The notes beneath the pieces are model-generated. The model was not told the origin of the DNA and did no database searches. It saw only the letters and a program-made list of their open reading frames with translations. Shown piece after piece: positions 52,001 through 64,000 of a stretch of DNA of 64,000 nt (position 1 is the stretch's first letter; each line of letters starts with the position of its first letter). This DNA is from Sphagnum compactum. Its lineage: Eukaryota > Bryophyta > Sphagnopsida > Sphagnales. The stretch is taken from NCBI GenBank assembly GCA_965153455.1, contig OZ234500.1, positions 17,235,579-17,299,578 of the forward strand, given 5' to 3'. The position numbers were made by a program, and so were the translations under genes.

Positions 52001-52343
52001 TCAGAGCTTCGTTTCGATCTGCCAGAACTTCGTCTGTCGTTGTTCCTCGATCTGCTATCACTCGCCTCAAAACTTCCGCCCTTGAGTTCCGTCTTGAGGT
52101 ATCCGCCGATAACACAAAATTGGCGGTTTCGTCTCCTCTATGATGATCTAATCGCTTGCTGATCATCATCAGATTTGAACCCGAAAGACTCGACGTCCCA
52201 TCCCACTTCCTTCTATGAAGATAAGCTCCAGAGACACATGCACCCTGGGCAAAAGATTGAGAGGCATTTGCTGAACAAAAATTGATGCAATTGAGCTCCA
52301 TCCTCGGTTGTACCATCAGGCACAAACCACCACAGTTAGCCAT
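49026..52343 (-). CDS. TIC55: TIC55-like Rieske non-heme iron oxygenase, chloroplast inner envelope
   Basis: Five exons, 5' to 3': 52343-51811, 51028-50926, 50623-50336, 50008-49352 and 49196-49026. Phases match, giving 583 residues (Arabidopsis TIC55 is about 539). The first ~115 residues are Ser/Ala/Arg-rich, fitting a plastid transit peptide. The Rieske 2Fe-2S ligands are split by intron 1: CPHR ends exon 1 and CLYHGW lies in exon 2. The mononuclear iron site is [14 protein letters not shown] in exon 3. Exon 4 has [17 protein letters not shown] and [10 protein letters not shown], which favour TIC55 over PAO or PTC52. A C-terminal CxxC (HCKSC) of the thioredoxin-target type precedes one or two membrane segments in exon 5. 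TIC55 hydroxylates phyllobilins in chlorophyll breakdown and was first described with the inner-envelope translocon. The intron 1 donor (AG|GTTCAA) is weak but restores the Rieske frame. The ATG at 52343 is the first in frame. Confidence 0.93.
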
Positions 52344-54259
52344 AGCAATTTCTGACACCACTCAAGGTTTTGCCTACATGAAATTCTGATCTAAGAACTC
52401 ACATTTTCCTCATTTTTTCCTTCAACAATTGAGCTCCAAAACTTTCCAGCCAACCTGTGTGAAGAAGAATGGGTTTCAAGGCCTCAAAACCACACATTTC
52501 TGAAGCCCACCCAAGGATTGAGTCAGTGGGTGAGCTCACAAAAAGCTTACTTTTGGTCCTCAAGTGTGGGATTACATATCACACAATAAAACTCTAGGAC
52601 AGCGTTTTTCCTTTTGTGCGAATTTTGGCCAAAAGGCGAATACAAAAAAGGTGCCTGTGCGAATAAGGAAGGGGAAAAAAAACTAAATTTTAAAGTTGTG
52701 TCGTCGAATCTGCCAGAGTCATTGGATTTTGTTCGCATCTATGGCTCCCACCTCCGCCACTGGGATGCCACCTCCAATATAGATGGTTTGTGATGGTGGG
52801 CCAGATCTTACCCTTGAAAATTAGGGTATCACACTCACACAACCTCCATTTTACCACATTCGCTACCTAAGCTTCTTTGCTCTGCATTGAGTTCGCCACC
52901 TCCACCTCCTAGTGTTCTCTTCCTCTTCACGACTCACTATAGCATCGGGCTGTTTTAAGATTTTGCAAATGATTGTTAAAGATGCACAATGTTTCAAGTT
53001 TGGGCTAGTTATTAAAGGCTAGAGCTATGAGGTTTTGCTGCATTTGGACTATGGACGAACTGTGCAGTGTGGATTGTGGAGTCAGACTCCATTAGCCTTG
53101 GAAGTTGTCGAATTTTGTTGGTAGTGGATTTTGAAGTTTGGATAGTTGATCACCATGGTTGGTTGCACAATGCACCACTGGTGACTCTTCATCATCACCA
53201 ATGATTCATTATTCATGAATTTTTTTTTCATGATCACTTATACAAATGCAAGTCTTCAACTCTTCAATGCTCATTCTCGACTGTATTTTTTTATTTATCA
53301 TATTGTGGTCTGGCTTTCTCATGCTACAAATCTATTATACTCCATTTCATTTTTCTAGTTTATATCAATCCTACAGGTGACAATCCATTGCCATTTATTT
53401 TTATTGTGTTCATGGTAGGTTTTGATTCTCATTTTGTGTAAGCACTAAGTAGCATCGGACCTAAGTTGCACAGGGAGGTTTTAAAACTATTTTAAAATAT
53501 TTTAATTGAATTTTAAATTGTGAAAGTTTTGAAAGACAAAAAATCTAGCCCAAATCAAAATTTGACTTGTTCATAATTTCTTATTAAATGGAAAAAATAA
53601 AAACAAGATTGTAGGTTTTACACATACTTGAACATGTTAGCAACGGCAAGTTATTTGTGATAGGGATTCTATATTCCCAAATCAGGGTCGAATTCGCTAA
53701 AAGGTATTTTGGGACTCTAATTCATCTTCTACAACATGTCGCTTCTCCACACTATCACCTTATCAAGTCTTTGACCTGCTATCTTGTCGAGTCTCTAGCC
53801 CACTAGTTTGTTGAGTCACTGACCCACTATGCTTATCATCATTTGTTGCAAAAATTCTTGAATTTCTTGAATCCTCAAATGAACACTATAGGGAAGAAGG
53901 GGAAGCCATCAAGTCTGCCAAAGACATTGTCCTTTGAGTTTGACATCTCTAAGTACAATCTTATCTTTATGCATCTTCTTCCCGTAAAAAAAACATAAAA
54001 ATCTTCAATTTTTTCATCCCTTCTTAGCAAAGTGGAAACCTTGGTAATGTCAACAGTGTCAGGATTCAACTCTTTCAAAGATTTTCCTACTGCCATGTTT
54101 TTAATCATCCTGAAGGTTGGCAAACACCAATCTTTTCATCTGTAACAAACCTAATCTATTGCAAAGATTTGGAAGAATCTTGACTACAAAAATTGGAAGT
54201 CATGATAAACATGTTCAACATAGGACTACATGATAAGGATTAAGTAAAAGATTTAACCT
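52344..54259. other. Upstream region of the TIC55-like gene and spacer
   Basis: The part nearest 52343 should hold the promoter and leader of the - strand TIC55-like gene. Beyond about 53 kb the DNA is A+T-rich. No gene, RNA or repeat array could be supported; the short ORF at 53875-54123 may be transposon debris, because it adjoins the hAT relic. Confidence 0.4.
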
Positions 54260-56031
54260 GTTTCACTTTATTATTTGGACAAGATTGAAACAACTCCAAT
54301 TGAAATACACACTAAGGATGTACAATCTTGTGAGATGCCCTTAATGCCAAAGCTTGAAGTTTTGGAACATGTTTTCCGAAGCTTTCCCACCAAAATATAA
54401 GGCCAACATGGCGTTTCGCAAATTAGTAGTTTCTCATGCAAAAGGCCCTTCCTTCCATAAAAACTTTTAAAGCCCATCATCCAAAGCATTTTCATCCAAA
54501 GTATCACAACAATGAATGTTCAAATAAAATTTCCATCCATCTTGAAGCCCATGAGAAATAATTCGCAAAGGATGACGCCACAATGGATGTAAAATGTGTG
54601 TCACAACATGTATTGGGCAATGAAACCACTCTCATCATGATATCCACCTTTGACCAACTTGAAGAAGTTGATTTGCTAACAGCTTGTTTGTTATCAAAAG
54701 CATGTCTCCCACCTTCAACATGAACTCATAAAGTAACCCCATAGTGGAACCTTTTTTATCCGCTAAACAAAAAATAGTGTAGAAAGGTTGTAGATCCTTC
54801 ACAATATTTTCAGCATTGCTCCAAAAGGAATCGACAAACATTAAGTTTTTGAACTCTTTTGCCTCAAGAATCCTAGAATCTTGCCATGCTTACCACACAT
54901 CACAAACAACCATTTTCTCTAAAGTAGGATAAACTTGCAAATGTCTTTCCAAAACTAGAAACATATATGCATATCTAGTTTTAAAAATTTTCAAAAATTC
55001 CAAATCCTTGAATGTTTTGTATATAGCTAACACTTTCGGTTTCTTTAGTCATGAAGTTCACAATATGTTTTAGCTTTAGTGACTACATCTTTGACCTAAG
55101 GCAACTTTGCAATGGCTTCAATCAAAAGGTCTAAACAATGGGCAACACAAGGTGTCCAAACAATTGAAGGGTAATCCCTCATTACCAAATCACCCATGGC
55201 TTTACAATTAAAAACATTGTCTATGATCACTTACACAACATTCTTAAGTCCCATTGTTTCAATGACATTTTTGATATGCCCATAAATGTATTCTACAGTC
55301 ATGGGTTGACCAACAAGTTCAGCAGTGTCAACTACATCAAGAAACATATTGCCCCTACAAAAAGACACTAGAATATTGATGATTGACCTATTTTTCATGT
55401 CACTCCATCCATCTAAAACAATGATGCATCCATATTTCCTCCATGATTGTTTAAAAGGTTTTAAATCAATGATAATGTTTTATACCTCATCATGAAAAAG
55501 ATTGGTTCGTAAAGCCTCTCAACTTGGCCCATGAAAATCATCAACCCCAAATTTTGCAATAGAGTTTATCATGGCCCTCCAAGCCAAGGTATTTGCAACA
55601 TGGAAAGGGATATTGCATTTGTAAATGCATTTCCATATGTTTCTTACAGCTTGTTGCTTGAAAATAGCACACCATGTTATTCTTAGTTGTGTTGGAAAAG
55701 GACACGACCTCGATGATGGTTCAGAAGGCACATTATCTGTTTGTAGTCTTGAATTTTGTGCAGCATTTGTTGATGTAATAGAAATATTATAATTTCCCAT
55801 TGAAGCCATAGGAGGGAGTTTAGTTGAGAAAAGTATAGACACTACTTCAAAAATGTTAGGACAAGACACAATGTCATGGCCTTGTAGACCACCCAAATCT
55901 ATTTTAATCTTGGTGGTTACCTTTGTGTGCTCCACTTTACAAAAATTACATTTCCACCTCTTTGAACTTGATGCATTATGGTTGCCAATCACCATAACAT
56001 AATCCCATGCACTATTTCGATGGCGACCCAT
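54260..56031 (-). pseudogene. Decayed hAT-type transposase with BED-like zinc finger
   Basis: Read on the minus strand from the ATG at 56031. The first open block (to about 55519) has an N-terminal BED-type finger, with WKCNFC followed by a CP near residue 50. A DUF659-like segment (WKCIYKCNIPFHVANT, then GPS at the block end) follows. Broken frames continue with a YGCIIVLDGWSD-like motif near 55410, TPCVAHCLDLL near 55140 and FWSNAENIVKDLQP near 54810. At the C-terminal end a WWESFGKHVPKLQALALRAS block near 54370 matches the hAT dimerisation region. Stops and frameshifts interrupt the sequence, so it is a dead copy. The order of blocks is that of a whole hAT/DUF659 transposase. Terminal inverted repeats and target duplications were not found. 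Confidence 0.8.
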
Positions 56032-56046
56032 CCCTCCAACATGCAC

Positions 56047-59000
56047 AAAATATTAGTATTTTAATGAAACCCTAAACATCAGCCCTAGAACACAATTATT
56101 AAAACCCTAAATTTCAACCTTATACATTAACCTTAAAAACCCTTAAACATCAACCTTGTAATTCCCTAATGAAAACCCTAAATTTCATCCTTAAAAAAAC
56201 CTTAAATAAAATAAAACTTAAACAAAAATTTATTTTCAATAAATTTCAAAACTGCATAGAAGTTTTTATTTCAAAGATTTTTTACCTTGTTTCGTTTTTA
56301 TCAACAAACTTGGTTGTTTTAATTTAGGTACATATGGGTTTTTGTTCACCTACATACCTAATTACAATTGACAAAATTTGAACTTCAAGAATGTTACTAT
56401 TGGAAAAAAAGAATTTTTAAATTTATGAGCAAAATTTAAAACTATGAACAATATTCTAGTAATGAATCAAAAGGTACAAAGAACATTGTCAATTTGCCAT
56501 GGCCCATAATACTACAACTACAACATGGAAACAATATTATATATTGTACACATAGTACAAAGATAAAAATTACTTATTGTGTATAAGGTAAGTATGTTGT
56601 TACAATCAAATCTAGCAAGTGTGAAGCATGATCTAGTGCACATTGAAATCTAGTAATTGTGATTCATGAAATGAAATCTTGAGCAATGAAATCTAATAGT
56701 GTTGTGCGCCATGGTGTACATGCGCACTGTTGGAGCAAGGTGGGTGGTGGTGTGTGCATAATAACAAGGTAAGGTGCATGGAGGTGCGAGTGCATTACAA
56801 CAATGGTGCACGACAATGGTGCATGCACACTACATCAATGATGCGTGGCAGTGTTGTGAATGTGTTATGGCAGTGGTGCAATGTTGTGCGACAATGTTGA
56901 ACGTGTGTTATGGGAATGGTGTATGGTAGTGTGTGCGCATGATGTAGCACTAACGTGTTATGGTATGCGTGACAATTCGTTGCAACAAAATCACAAAAAA
57001 ATATATCTACTCACTTACTGGCTACGTAGATGCCACAACTAGAAAAGAATTTTCCTCAAGAATTAAGATTGTCGAAGAGGAGTAAACTATAAAGTATGCA
57101 ATTTGCAAGTCTAGTGGCTAATAGCGAAGCACATTTGAAATTGAAATTCTCAACAAAAGATGGTGTGCGGTGGTATGGTGCTTTGTGGTGGCCTGGTGGT
57201 ACACAATGTGTATGGGGTGGGGTCTATTTTGTGGTTTTGAACCACAATGAGAATCTCGAACCTCATCCGATTAATTATGTAAATAAACCGATTCAACCGT
57301 ACGTCAATTCTGAAATGAAAGAATCGCAGTTTATTGCAACTTTGTATCAAACCATGTGGTGTGGTAGTCACACATGGTAGGTGCTTAAAAATTTTCTTGA
57401 TCACATTCATGGTTTAATTTTGTGTAGCCATTGGTGACTAAGCAACATTGATCATGATCACGGTGCGATGGCAACAGGTGCCCGTAATGTTTTTCCCTCA
57501 TGCTCATGCTTTCATTTTGTGTGGACATTAGCAGAATTGATCATTATTGTGGTGCAACAATCATGCAATGGTAGTGCCCATGAATTTTTTCCCCTCTTGT
57601 TCATGGTCTTGTGTAAGCAAAATTGATCATCATCGTGATGTTGCAATCACATTGTGGTAGGTGCCCTGCTAATCAATTAATTTCTAAAAGTTATAATTGA
57701 AATCATTTCATTTATTTTTACATGTTTACCATTTCTTGGAGTCTTAAATTTATCAACTTTTGAAACTCATTTGCAATCTTATGAATCACTTTCGCCTTGC
57801 ATGTTCCATGTCAAATATCAAATCAATCAATTTTTTTGGATCAACATATTACACATGTTTACATTTGACATGTGACAAAACTTTTATGTGTTCTTACTTT
57901 CCATGGCATTGATGAATGTGTGGCCCTTCCTTCCCCCTACTTTTCTTCAAATTTTTACTTTTCTTAATTGTGCATTTTTTCATGTTGTCCATCATTGTCA
58001 CTAAAATGTCACAAAGATCAATTAAACTAATTGAACATGGGTGAATATGGGTCACATGTAGGTTGAAACTAAACTAGGAATTAGGTATAAGTTCACTATA
58101 AGTCATGGATGAACATTCATATGAATGAACTTCATAGTGTTAGCTTTTGTGACATAAGGTACATTTGTGTGCATTTCTACACAACAAGAAAAGAGCATGA
58201 AAATGAGAAAAAATAATTACAATAGCTAACAATTAGATTTCAAAATGGTAACTATTCATTAACAATATGAACAAGACACTAGGTTTTTCATAGTTCTTAT
58301 CACTTTGCCCATTTGCTATCAACTCGACACTACCCGTAAGTGATAAGTAGAAAATTAATACATTATTTGATGATACATGTCACCTATTTATAAAAAGACT
58401 TTTGCATATAGTAGTTGTGATTCCAAATAATGTTTAATTTTTCATTTTTGTTCACTATTTGATCATGGATTGCCTTGAATTTCTTGTGTGTGCTAACTTT
58501 GATTACGAGAATTGCTTATATATATAATACGATGGTGGATATATGGCTCGAGGCATTAAAAGGGCATTAAGTTTTCTTTTTAGTGAAGAATCCAAAAAGT
58601 TCAAGAACCTTCCAAATTGTGGTGCATGGGAAGGAATTTAAAGAAAAAGAGGAAGAGAAGTTGGAAAATAGGTAGATGTTTTGGAAAATAAGAGAGTAGT
58701 TCAAGCTAGAAGGTTAGGCATATTGTATGGATTTTTGTACAATATCAATGGAAGGTTTGAAGAATTATTTTATAGATAATGGAAGGAGGTAGGCAATTTA
58801 ATCTTTTTGGAACTAACATGGTGAGGTTTTTCTTTTTGTTTTAACCTTAGACTAAGGAAGAAGAGTTGCAAAAGGAAAGGATAATTGGGAGGTGCATAAG
58901 GGTAGTGTCATAGACACATGTGAGAACATTTTGTTGGAAGTGATTGGAGTACAAAATTATCTTGAGCAATTCTAACAAAAAGAATGAAAATGTGATTTTT

Positions 59001-59817
59001 TTTATCAATATGTCATATGCTAGTGATTGTATGTGATGAATCAATCCTTTATATCTACATGTTTTTCTCCATTCAAATTTGCTTGTTCAAGATGTGTTCT
59101 TGACAACATTAACAAAAGGTGGAAGGATTGAAGGCAATAAATGATGTTTCAAATGTTTGGTGAATGATTGCATTAGTATAACAATTCCTATGAAACTAAG
59201 TATAATACATAATTAATTGGATATAAGTGATGTGTAGATTTCCATACAAGGTGGGTCGGAGAACTTTTTTTTTTGGTTACAATATCAACAATTGATAATT
59301 GACAAAATTTGCCAAAATATTTAAATTTTCGAGAAAATGTGTTCAAAGGCCCCAAGTTGAATATTTCAAGGTTTTGACAATTGAAAGCATAAGTATGCAA
59401 ATTTATTCGATATTTTGAATTTATTGTGATAACCCAATATAGTGGACTAGGGTTTTTTTATAAAAAAAATTCAAGTAGGTCCACTAATGAGGATCCCCAA
59501 CATTGATTAACATGGTGATTGTCGTAGGCGGGTTGCAACATTTTCACAAAAATGCTAGTAAAGTGGCGACCAAGGAAATCCCTAGGTGTCGAGATGTGGT
59601 TAATTAAATTATTTTTGTTTCAAAATTCCTAAAAATTGCAATTTATTTATTTTGATTTTCTGAAAAAAAAATTCACCACAAAAAAAACATTATAGTGGAC
59701 TATTCCATATTCTCCATAGGTGTAAGGTTCAATTCTTTAAAAATTCAGTAGGGTCTTTACGGCCACTAAGGACCTGAACCTTGGACCCCATGTGCACTTA
59801 CTACCAAAGGAGGTACA
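56047..59817. other. Gene-poor intergenic region
   Basis: A+T-rich DNA with no supported gene. At 56.7-57.0 kb there is a TG/GTG-rich low-complexity stretch (GGTGTGTGC, TGGTGCATG words), and at 57.4-57.7 kb a diverged tandem repeat. The 94-codon ORF at 57096-57380 has no known motif. AAACCCTA-type words cluster at 56.07-56.18 kb, next to the hAT relic. Confidence 0.45.
57404..57670. repeat. Diverged tandem repeat, about 80-115 bp unit, 3 copies
   Basis: Three blocks share, in order, a TTGATCAT-type word (near 57448, 57538 and 57615), ACGGTGCGATGG or GTGGTGCAAC, a GGTAGTGCCC or GGTGCCC word and TTTTCCCTC plus TGTTCATG. Copies are diverged and unevenly spaced. Confidence 0.55.
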
Positions 59818-60090
59818 GTTGGAGGAACCCTAGGAAACCCTAGGAGCCTCTGAGTCCCAAGAAGTTCACCTTGGGGCTTTGAAACCCTAGGAACTTGCTC
59901 AGTCCTCAGGGGTTCCTCTTATTAGGGTTTGGCACTCATATAGCCCAGTTGGAGGAGCCCTAGTCGGAGGTTTTCTAGAAACCCTAAGGGCTTCCGAGTC
60001 CCAAAGAAGGTTCGCCTCCGGGCTTACCTAGAAACCCTAGGAACTTCCTGAGTCCCAAGAGGTTCCTCTAATTAGGGTTTGGTGCTCATG
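59818..60090. repeat. About 130 bp tandem duplication upstream of the C2-domain gene
   Basis: Copy 1 starts at AGTTGGAGGAACCC (59818) and copy 2 at AGTTGGAGGAGCCC (59948). Both contain GAAACCCTA, a GAGTCCCAA-AG core, CTAGGAACTT, then AGGGGTTCCTC or AGAGGTTCCTC, TTAGGGTTTGG and CTCAT. Identity is roughly 80 percent. Copy 2 ends about 400 bp before the C2 start codon, so the duplication may lie in its promoter. AAACCCTA is a known plant telo-box word. Confidence 0.8.
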
Positions 60091-60495
60091 GTCAAGACGT
60101 CCATACCATGCCTGCTCACGGACTGATACTTGTTCTTCCTGCTAAATCCATGCCTACATTCATTGCAGGATCTTCTTTCAGTTGCTGGATCTCGTGCTGT
60201 TACCAGACAGATTTTGCAGTTGTTTTGGTTTTTCCTAGGGGAAAATCCAAGGTCCGTGACGCAGGTATCACACAATTATTGCTTTGAGGGGTTTTTTTTT
60301 TTTGGTTTTTTTGTTTCTTTGGTTGTCTGGTTCTGATGGAAATGTTTCCGATGTAGCCTTCTTTTAGAGCAGTAGGGGGTAGTTTTTCTTTTTTCTCCGC
60401 AACGAAGGAGCGGTTGTCATCATCATCAGCAGCAGCCTAGAAAAATCGAACACCAGAAGCTTTTGGAGAAATATTGTCAGCCGACGTTGCTTGCT

Positions 60496-61838
60496 ATGGC
60501 TCAGTTTACAATAGAGGTCTCGGTAATGGCAGCGGAGGAGCTTCAGAATACGAGCAAGTTCGGCAAAATGAGTGTATACGCAGTTTTGTGGGTCGATCCT
60601 GCCATGAAGAAATGCACACGGGTGCTTTACAAAGCTGGCAAGAATCCTGTCTGGAATGATCGCGTATCTTTATCACTAGTCAATCCCACCCTCCTTTCCT
60701 ATCCTCATTCCACTCTCACGGTTCAGGTCAGTCGTCATCGTCCCCACTTGATGTATGCTACCTTGCACTGTGTTCCAGTGGCTCTGAGATTTTTCTATTT
60801 TGGAAGCTCTGGACTATTTTGGCGTTTTTTTTACCCCATTACAGAGAGTATCATTTGTAGTTTGTTTGCATGTCTTGCGTGTGGGCAGGTGTTCAGCCAT
60901 GGTAGAATAAACGACACTTTGGTGGGAACCACATATGTCTCATTGTCAGAGATTTCAAGAATGAATGCCATGAGAGTGGATCCAGATGAGGGCAATATTC
61001 TCACTCTGCCTTTGCATAGACCTTCTGGCCGCATTCAAGGATCCATCAGCCTTTGGATCAATCTCTCAGGTAATGAAGCCAAAATGCCTTACATATAAAT
61101 GCTTATCTGGTGATTCAAGCTCCGGTGGAGGATGATAGAATCGGATTAGTAACAAGGACAACACATTGTCTGACACCATATCTGACAACAATCCTGACTA
61201 TGTGTCTGTGATAGCCACTGGGCAGCTTTCATCTTGTTTGACACCTTCTTACAGCCCTAGCCAACACAATGTGGTTGCTCCCACAGATGTTTGCATAGAT
61301 TTTACTGTTGGTGCTTTTTGGTAGCTTAGGGGCAGGGGAAAATGATTCAAGTTTCTGGATTTTTCTTACTTGTTTCTTTTTCAACTCTAGTGACTTGTTC
61401 TTGACTATGTTCTGTTGGTGTGGATTCTGCTGGATTTTATGGTCTTTTGACATAGGATTATGTGATGCAGATAAGGGGCCAGGACTAGTGGCACCTGGGA
61501 TGCCATCATCGTCATCAGGAACAGTAGAAGGCATACCTGTCATGAGCTATGCTGTACAACCTCATGGAATGCTGCCTAATACCTACTACAATACTGTACC
61601 ATACCCCTCAGCTGCAGTAGAGGGTTATCAGCAAGGTGTGGGTGGTGCTTATCCTTCTCAAGCACCAGCAGCAATGGCGGTTCCTTATTATCCACCGGCC
61701 AATATAAATGGTGCTCCCTATGTTCAACCTCCAGAGCCATATACACCAGGGCAGCGCCGGGGGAACTTCTTTCTTGCATTGATCAGTGGTGCCATCGGTG
61801 GGCTTCTTCTTGGGGATATCATTGGTGGAGCATTTTGA
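60496..61838 (+). CDS. SRC2-like C2-domain protein with C-terminal membrane segment
   Basis: Three exons: 60496-60726, 60889-61069 and 61471-61838. Phases match, giving 259 residues. The N-terminal C2 domain (about residues 1-140) starts MAQFTIEVSVMAAEELQN and includes YAVLWVDPAMKKCTRV, GKNPVWNDRVSLSL, VGTTYVSLSEIS and a GRIQGSISLWINLSG end, as in plant SRC2/BAP-like proteins. A Pro/Tyr/Ala-rich linker follows (about 140-230). The end is Arg-rich then glycine-zipper hydrophobic (FFLALISGAIGGLLLGDIIG), a likely membrane anchor ending GGAF. SRC2 proteins are cold- or stress-responsive and associate with membranes. Ca2+ binding is doubtful because the usual cluster of acidic loop residues is not clear. 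The ORF runs upstream to a TTG; the ATG at 60496 begins the first beta strand of the domain and is chosen. Confidence 0.92.
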
Positions 61839-63249
61839 GGTGGAGACTCAAGTCAAAAGTTCACGTTTCTTTGTTTGCAACCTGCAACATCAACACTGGA
61901 GATTGATTCCTGTTTTCATAACGTCTGTGCAGACAGAAGACTGCAGTTATACATTTTTTGTTCAGATCAGAAAGTGGAGACAGTCATATAAACAGAGAGA
62001 CAGGACTCCTTGACTAGTCTCTTGTACAAGGAAGGGCTTTGAACTCAGCATGTGCACCCATCCTTATATATTGCATATGGCTGGTGTAGTGGCTTGGATT
62101 GTATAGATGTGCATCTTTGTTTCCTATCTTTTTTGAGCTGGCCAAGTTTGTATATCATTAGGTGGAATGTGTCTCATTCCACTCCAATTTGTGAAACCTG
62201 GCATGCACTGAACACTTCCCATGAATGTAGATACACATGCAGGCGGTTGAGGTCGAGGAGTTGTAGGTTTAGGTAGGTTCCTGTAGGTACTGAAGAAAAT
62301 GAGCAGCAACTATGCATCATTTGTCACAGTATGAGCCTAGCCACTGTACCATCAATCATTGTCACTGATCACAGGAGCTACTATGAATCAGTACTTGCAG
62401 CTCACTGTTGTTAGTAGTTGCGTATTCCACTTGGTGATGTCATCTGTTTGGCACAAAGGTGATGTGGAAAATGTATGAGTTTATTGCATTTTCCACACTA
62501 GTAATGCACTATGATGGTGTTTACTACCCTTTTTTCATATTCCTCTTTCCAGGATTTGTTTACTATGTATCCTGTCTTCATGTGGGGTGCTGATGCTTTG
62601 TGTTGGTCAATTTTGCCATTACCTCTTTATCTCAACAAATAGTGAACGGAGCTATACAAATGTGTTTGTGGGTTTGTGCATGTCATTTTATGCTTCTCTT
62701 ACTGCGCTGTACAGGGGCTGATGAATTCAGTCAGTAGAGTGAGCTCATCTTTGCTGAGGATAAATTGATTGATTTGCACTTTGGTTGAGAGTGACCTACT
62801 GGGTAGCAAATTGCTGTTCATCTTGGAGAAAGCTGCAAACACAACATTTATACAATGGCAATGCAGCAAGGTAACAAGTTCAAATCCATGTACTGAACTT
62901 GTGTTTTTTAGTGAGGAGAATCTTGAAACCAAGCCCTAAAGAAATGTGTCTCAAGTGATGCTATTCTTGGTTTCTTTCCTCAGATTGTGGGTCAGCTGTC
63001 CTCTCATCTCAGAACAATACTCAACATAAGTGCAGTTAGGTGTAGAACATGCATGAGTTAACAACTGAAAGTTGACTGTGCAGGCAAGGAGATAACTATT
63101 TTCGCTAGACAGATATGCAACTGTCATACAATCACCAGTTTTCTCAGATTCTATTCATTGATAGCAATTTTTTTTCTGTATGGATTCAATTCATGGGCTT
63201 CACAGACTAAAGTAGAGCACAAAACTGAATACTCCTGAAGAAGTGGAAA
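61839..63249. other. 3' region of the C2-domain gene and spacer
   Basis: The 3' untranslated region of the C2 gene should cover the first few hundred bases. No ORF, repeat array or RNA gene was found in the remainder; short ORFs have no recognisable motif. Confidence 0.5.
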
Positions 63250-63915
63250 TTATACAACTGGAAGAAGCAAACAGGGAGTGCAACACAGCCAAGGGATTCT
63301 TTTGATCGTCCAGATATGTTGGTCTTTGTGGTGATGATCAGACCCTGTGTCATGGTGATGATAATTGGATCCATACTTACAGTGATTGGAGTGATGCTCA
63401 GATGTCTTCTTCTTATAATGGGGGTCCTTGTGGTGGTGATGAGACCCTTCCATATGATGAGCTTTGGTGCTCACAGTTGAGGCATGGTCAATGTGGTGGT
63501 GGTGGTGGAGGGAGTATACAGCTAGCAATAGTGGTTGACAGTAAAAAGTGCAGCACAGTTTCTTGCACACCTGTTCTGTCAATGTGGGTTGTGCATGGAG
63601 AGAAAATAGATAAACCTGCACACTCAGAGAAGCAGGTACATTGAAAGTTGAAGAGTGAACTTGGGGTCAACGGAAGGTGCTAGGATGGGAGGGAACTTGT
63701 AAGGTATCATCAATGGAGGATAAGGGAACACAGCCACTCTGTGCTTCTTTTCTTTGACTAGCAGTTACCCCAAGAAATGCTGCAAGACTGAAAGCTCTCT
63801 CTCTCTCTATCTCTCTCTGTCTCTCTACCTGAGCTGTAGTGCAAGGGAGTAAAATGACAGTCAATGACAGGAAAACAGTGGCACAGAGCCTCTGTTTTAG
63901 GTGGTGATCTGGCAT
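63250..63915 (-). CDS. Putative small secreted protein, His-rich downstream ORF (doubtful)
   Basis: On the minus strand an ATG at 63915 opens a 29-codon segment with a clear signal peptide (LCATVFLSLTVILLPCTTAQ), ending at a possible donor (CAG|GTAGAG) at 63829. Without splicing the ORF runs on through a GA microsatellite (RERERE) to a stop at 63670, 82 residues in all. Further down, 63621-63250 is a second open stretch with cysteines (EQVCKKLCCTFYC) and about 25 histidines (LHHHHHIDH, SHHHHKDPHY). The two could be exons of one gene, but no splice path with matching phase was found. No family was recognised. Treat as a candidate only; an exon beyond the window edge is possible. Confidence 0.22.
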
Positions 63916-64000
63916 TCGCTGCAGTTCGCTGCAGAATATTGGTTGCAGAGAGTGTCAGTGGAGCTGCCATGGGTGTTGGAATGAGCAGGTTAATCAGCAA

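Overview
The window looks like nuclear DNA from a land plant. Six spliced genes have GT-AG introns whose phases join cleanly. Products include an EPF/EPFL-type secreted cysteine peptide (a land-plant family), a plastid Rieske oxygenase of the TIC55 group, a pectin methylesterase and a plant-type 20S proteasome alpha subunit. Gene clusters are separated by long A+T-rich DNA with microsatellites, minisatellites, MITE-like fold-backs and decayed hAT transposons. The lineage cannot be fixed from sequence alone; a seed-free plant or other non-model lineage is a guess.

Layout. 1-300: 43-44 bp tandem repeat. 301-2242: microsatellite-rich upstream DNA. 2243-4028 (+): three-exon EPFL precursor, closest to the EPFL1/2/3 type, with an unusual Gln/His-rich coding repeat. 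5264-12836 (-): at least 16 exons encoding a PHRF1-like RING/PHD protein of about 1449 residues with a C-terminal SRI-like domain. 13777-17598 (+): 11-exon proteasome alpha-3 (PAG1) gene, head-to-head with the PHRF1-like gene. About 17.6-38.3 kb: gene-poor, repeat-rich DNA with one hAT relic (about 25.0-26.4 kb), an inverted telomere-type repeat (31.85 kb), a 43 bp minisatellite (32.2 kb) and two MITE-like elements (34.7 and 36.9 kb). 38314-41660 (+): four-exon PMEI-PME pectinesterase. 41.7-49.0 kb: gene-poor. 49026-52343 (-): five-exon TIC55-like gene. 54.3-56.0 kb (-): second hAT relic. 59.8-60.1 kb: 130 bp tandem duplication. 60496-61838 (+): three-exon SRC2-like C2-domain protein. The right edge holds a doubtful small secreted-protein ORF on the minus strand.

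The genes do not form a pathway. They are ordinary plant genes: development (EPFL), chromatin/transcription (PHRF1-like), protein turnover (PAG1), cell wall (PME), plastid envelope redox and chlorophyll catabolism (TIC55) and membrane/Ca2+ association (C2). I assembled the exon models by hand from splice signals, reading phase and family motifs. All six reading frames close without a frameshift, but no transcript evidence was available. I found no convincing new multi-gene system. The most interesting items are the repeat-containing EPFL precursor, the divergent PHRF1-like/PAG1 promoter, a MITE that landed inside a tandem array, and an intronic minisatellite in the PME gene.
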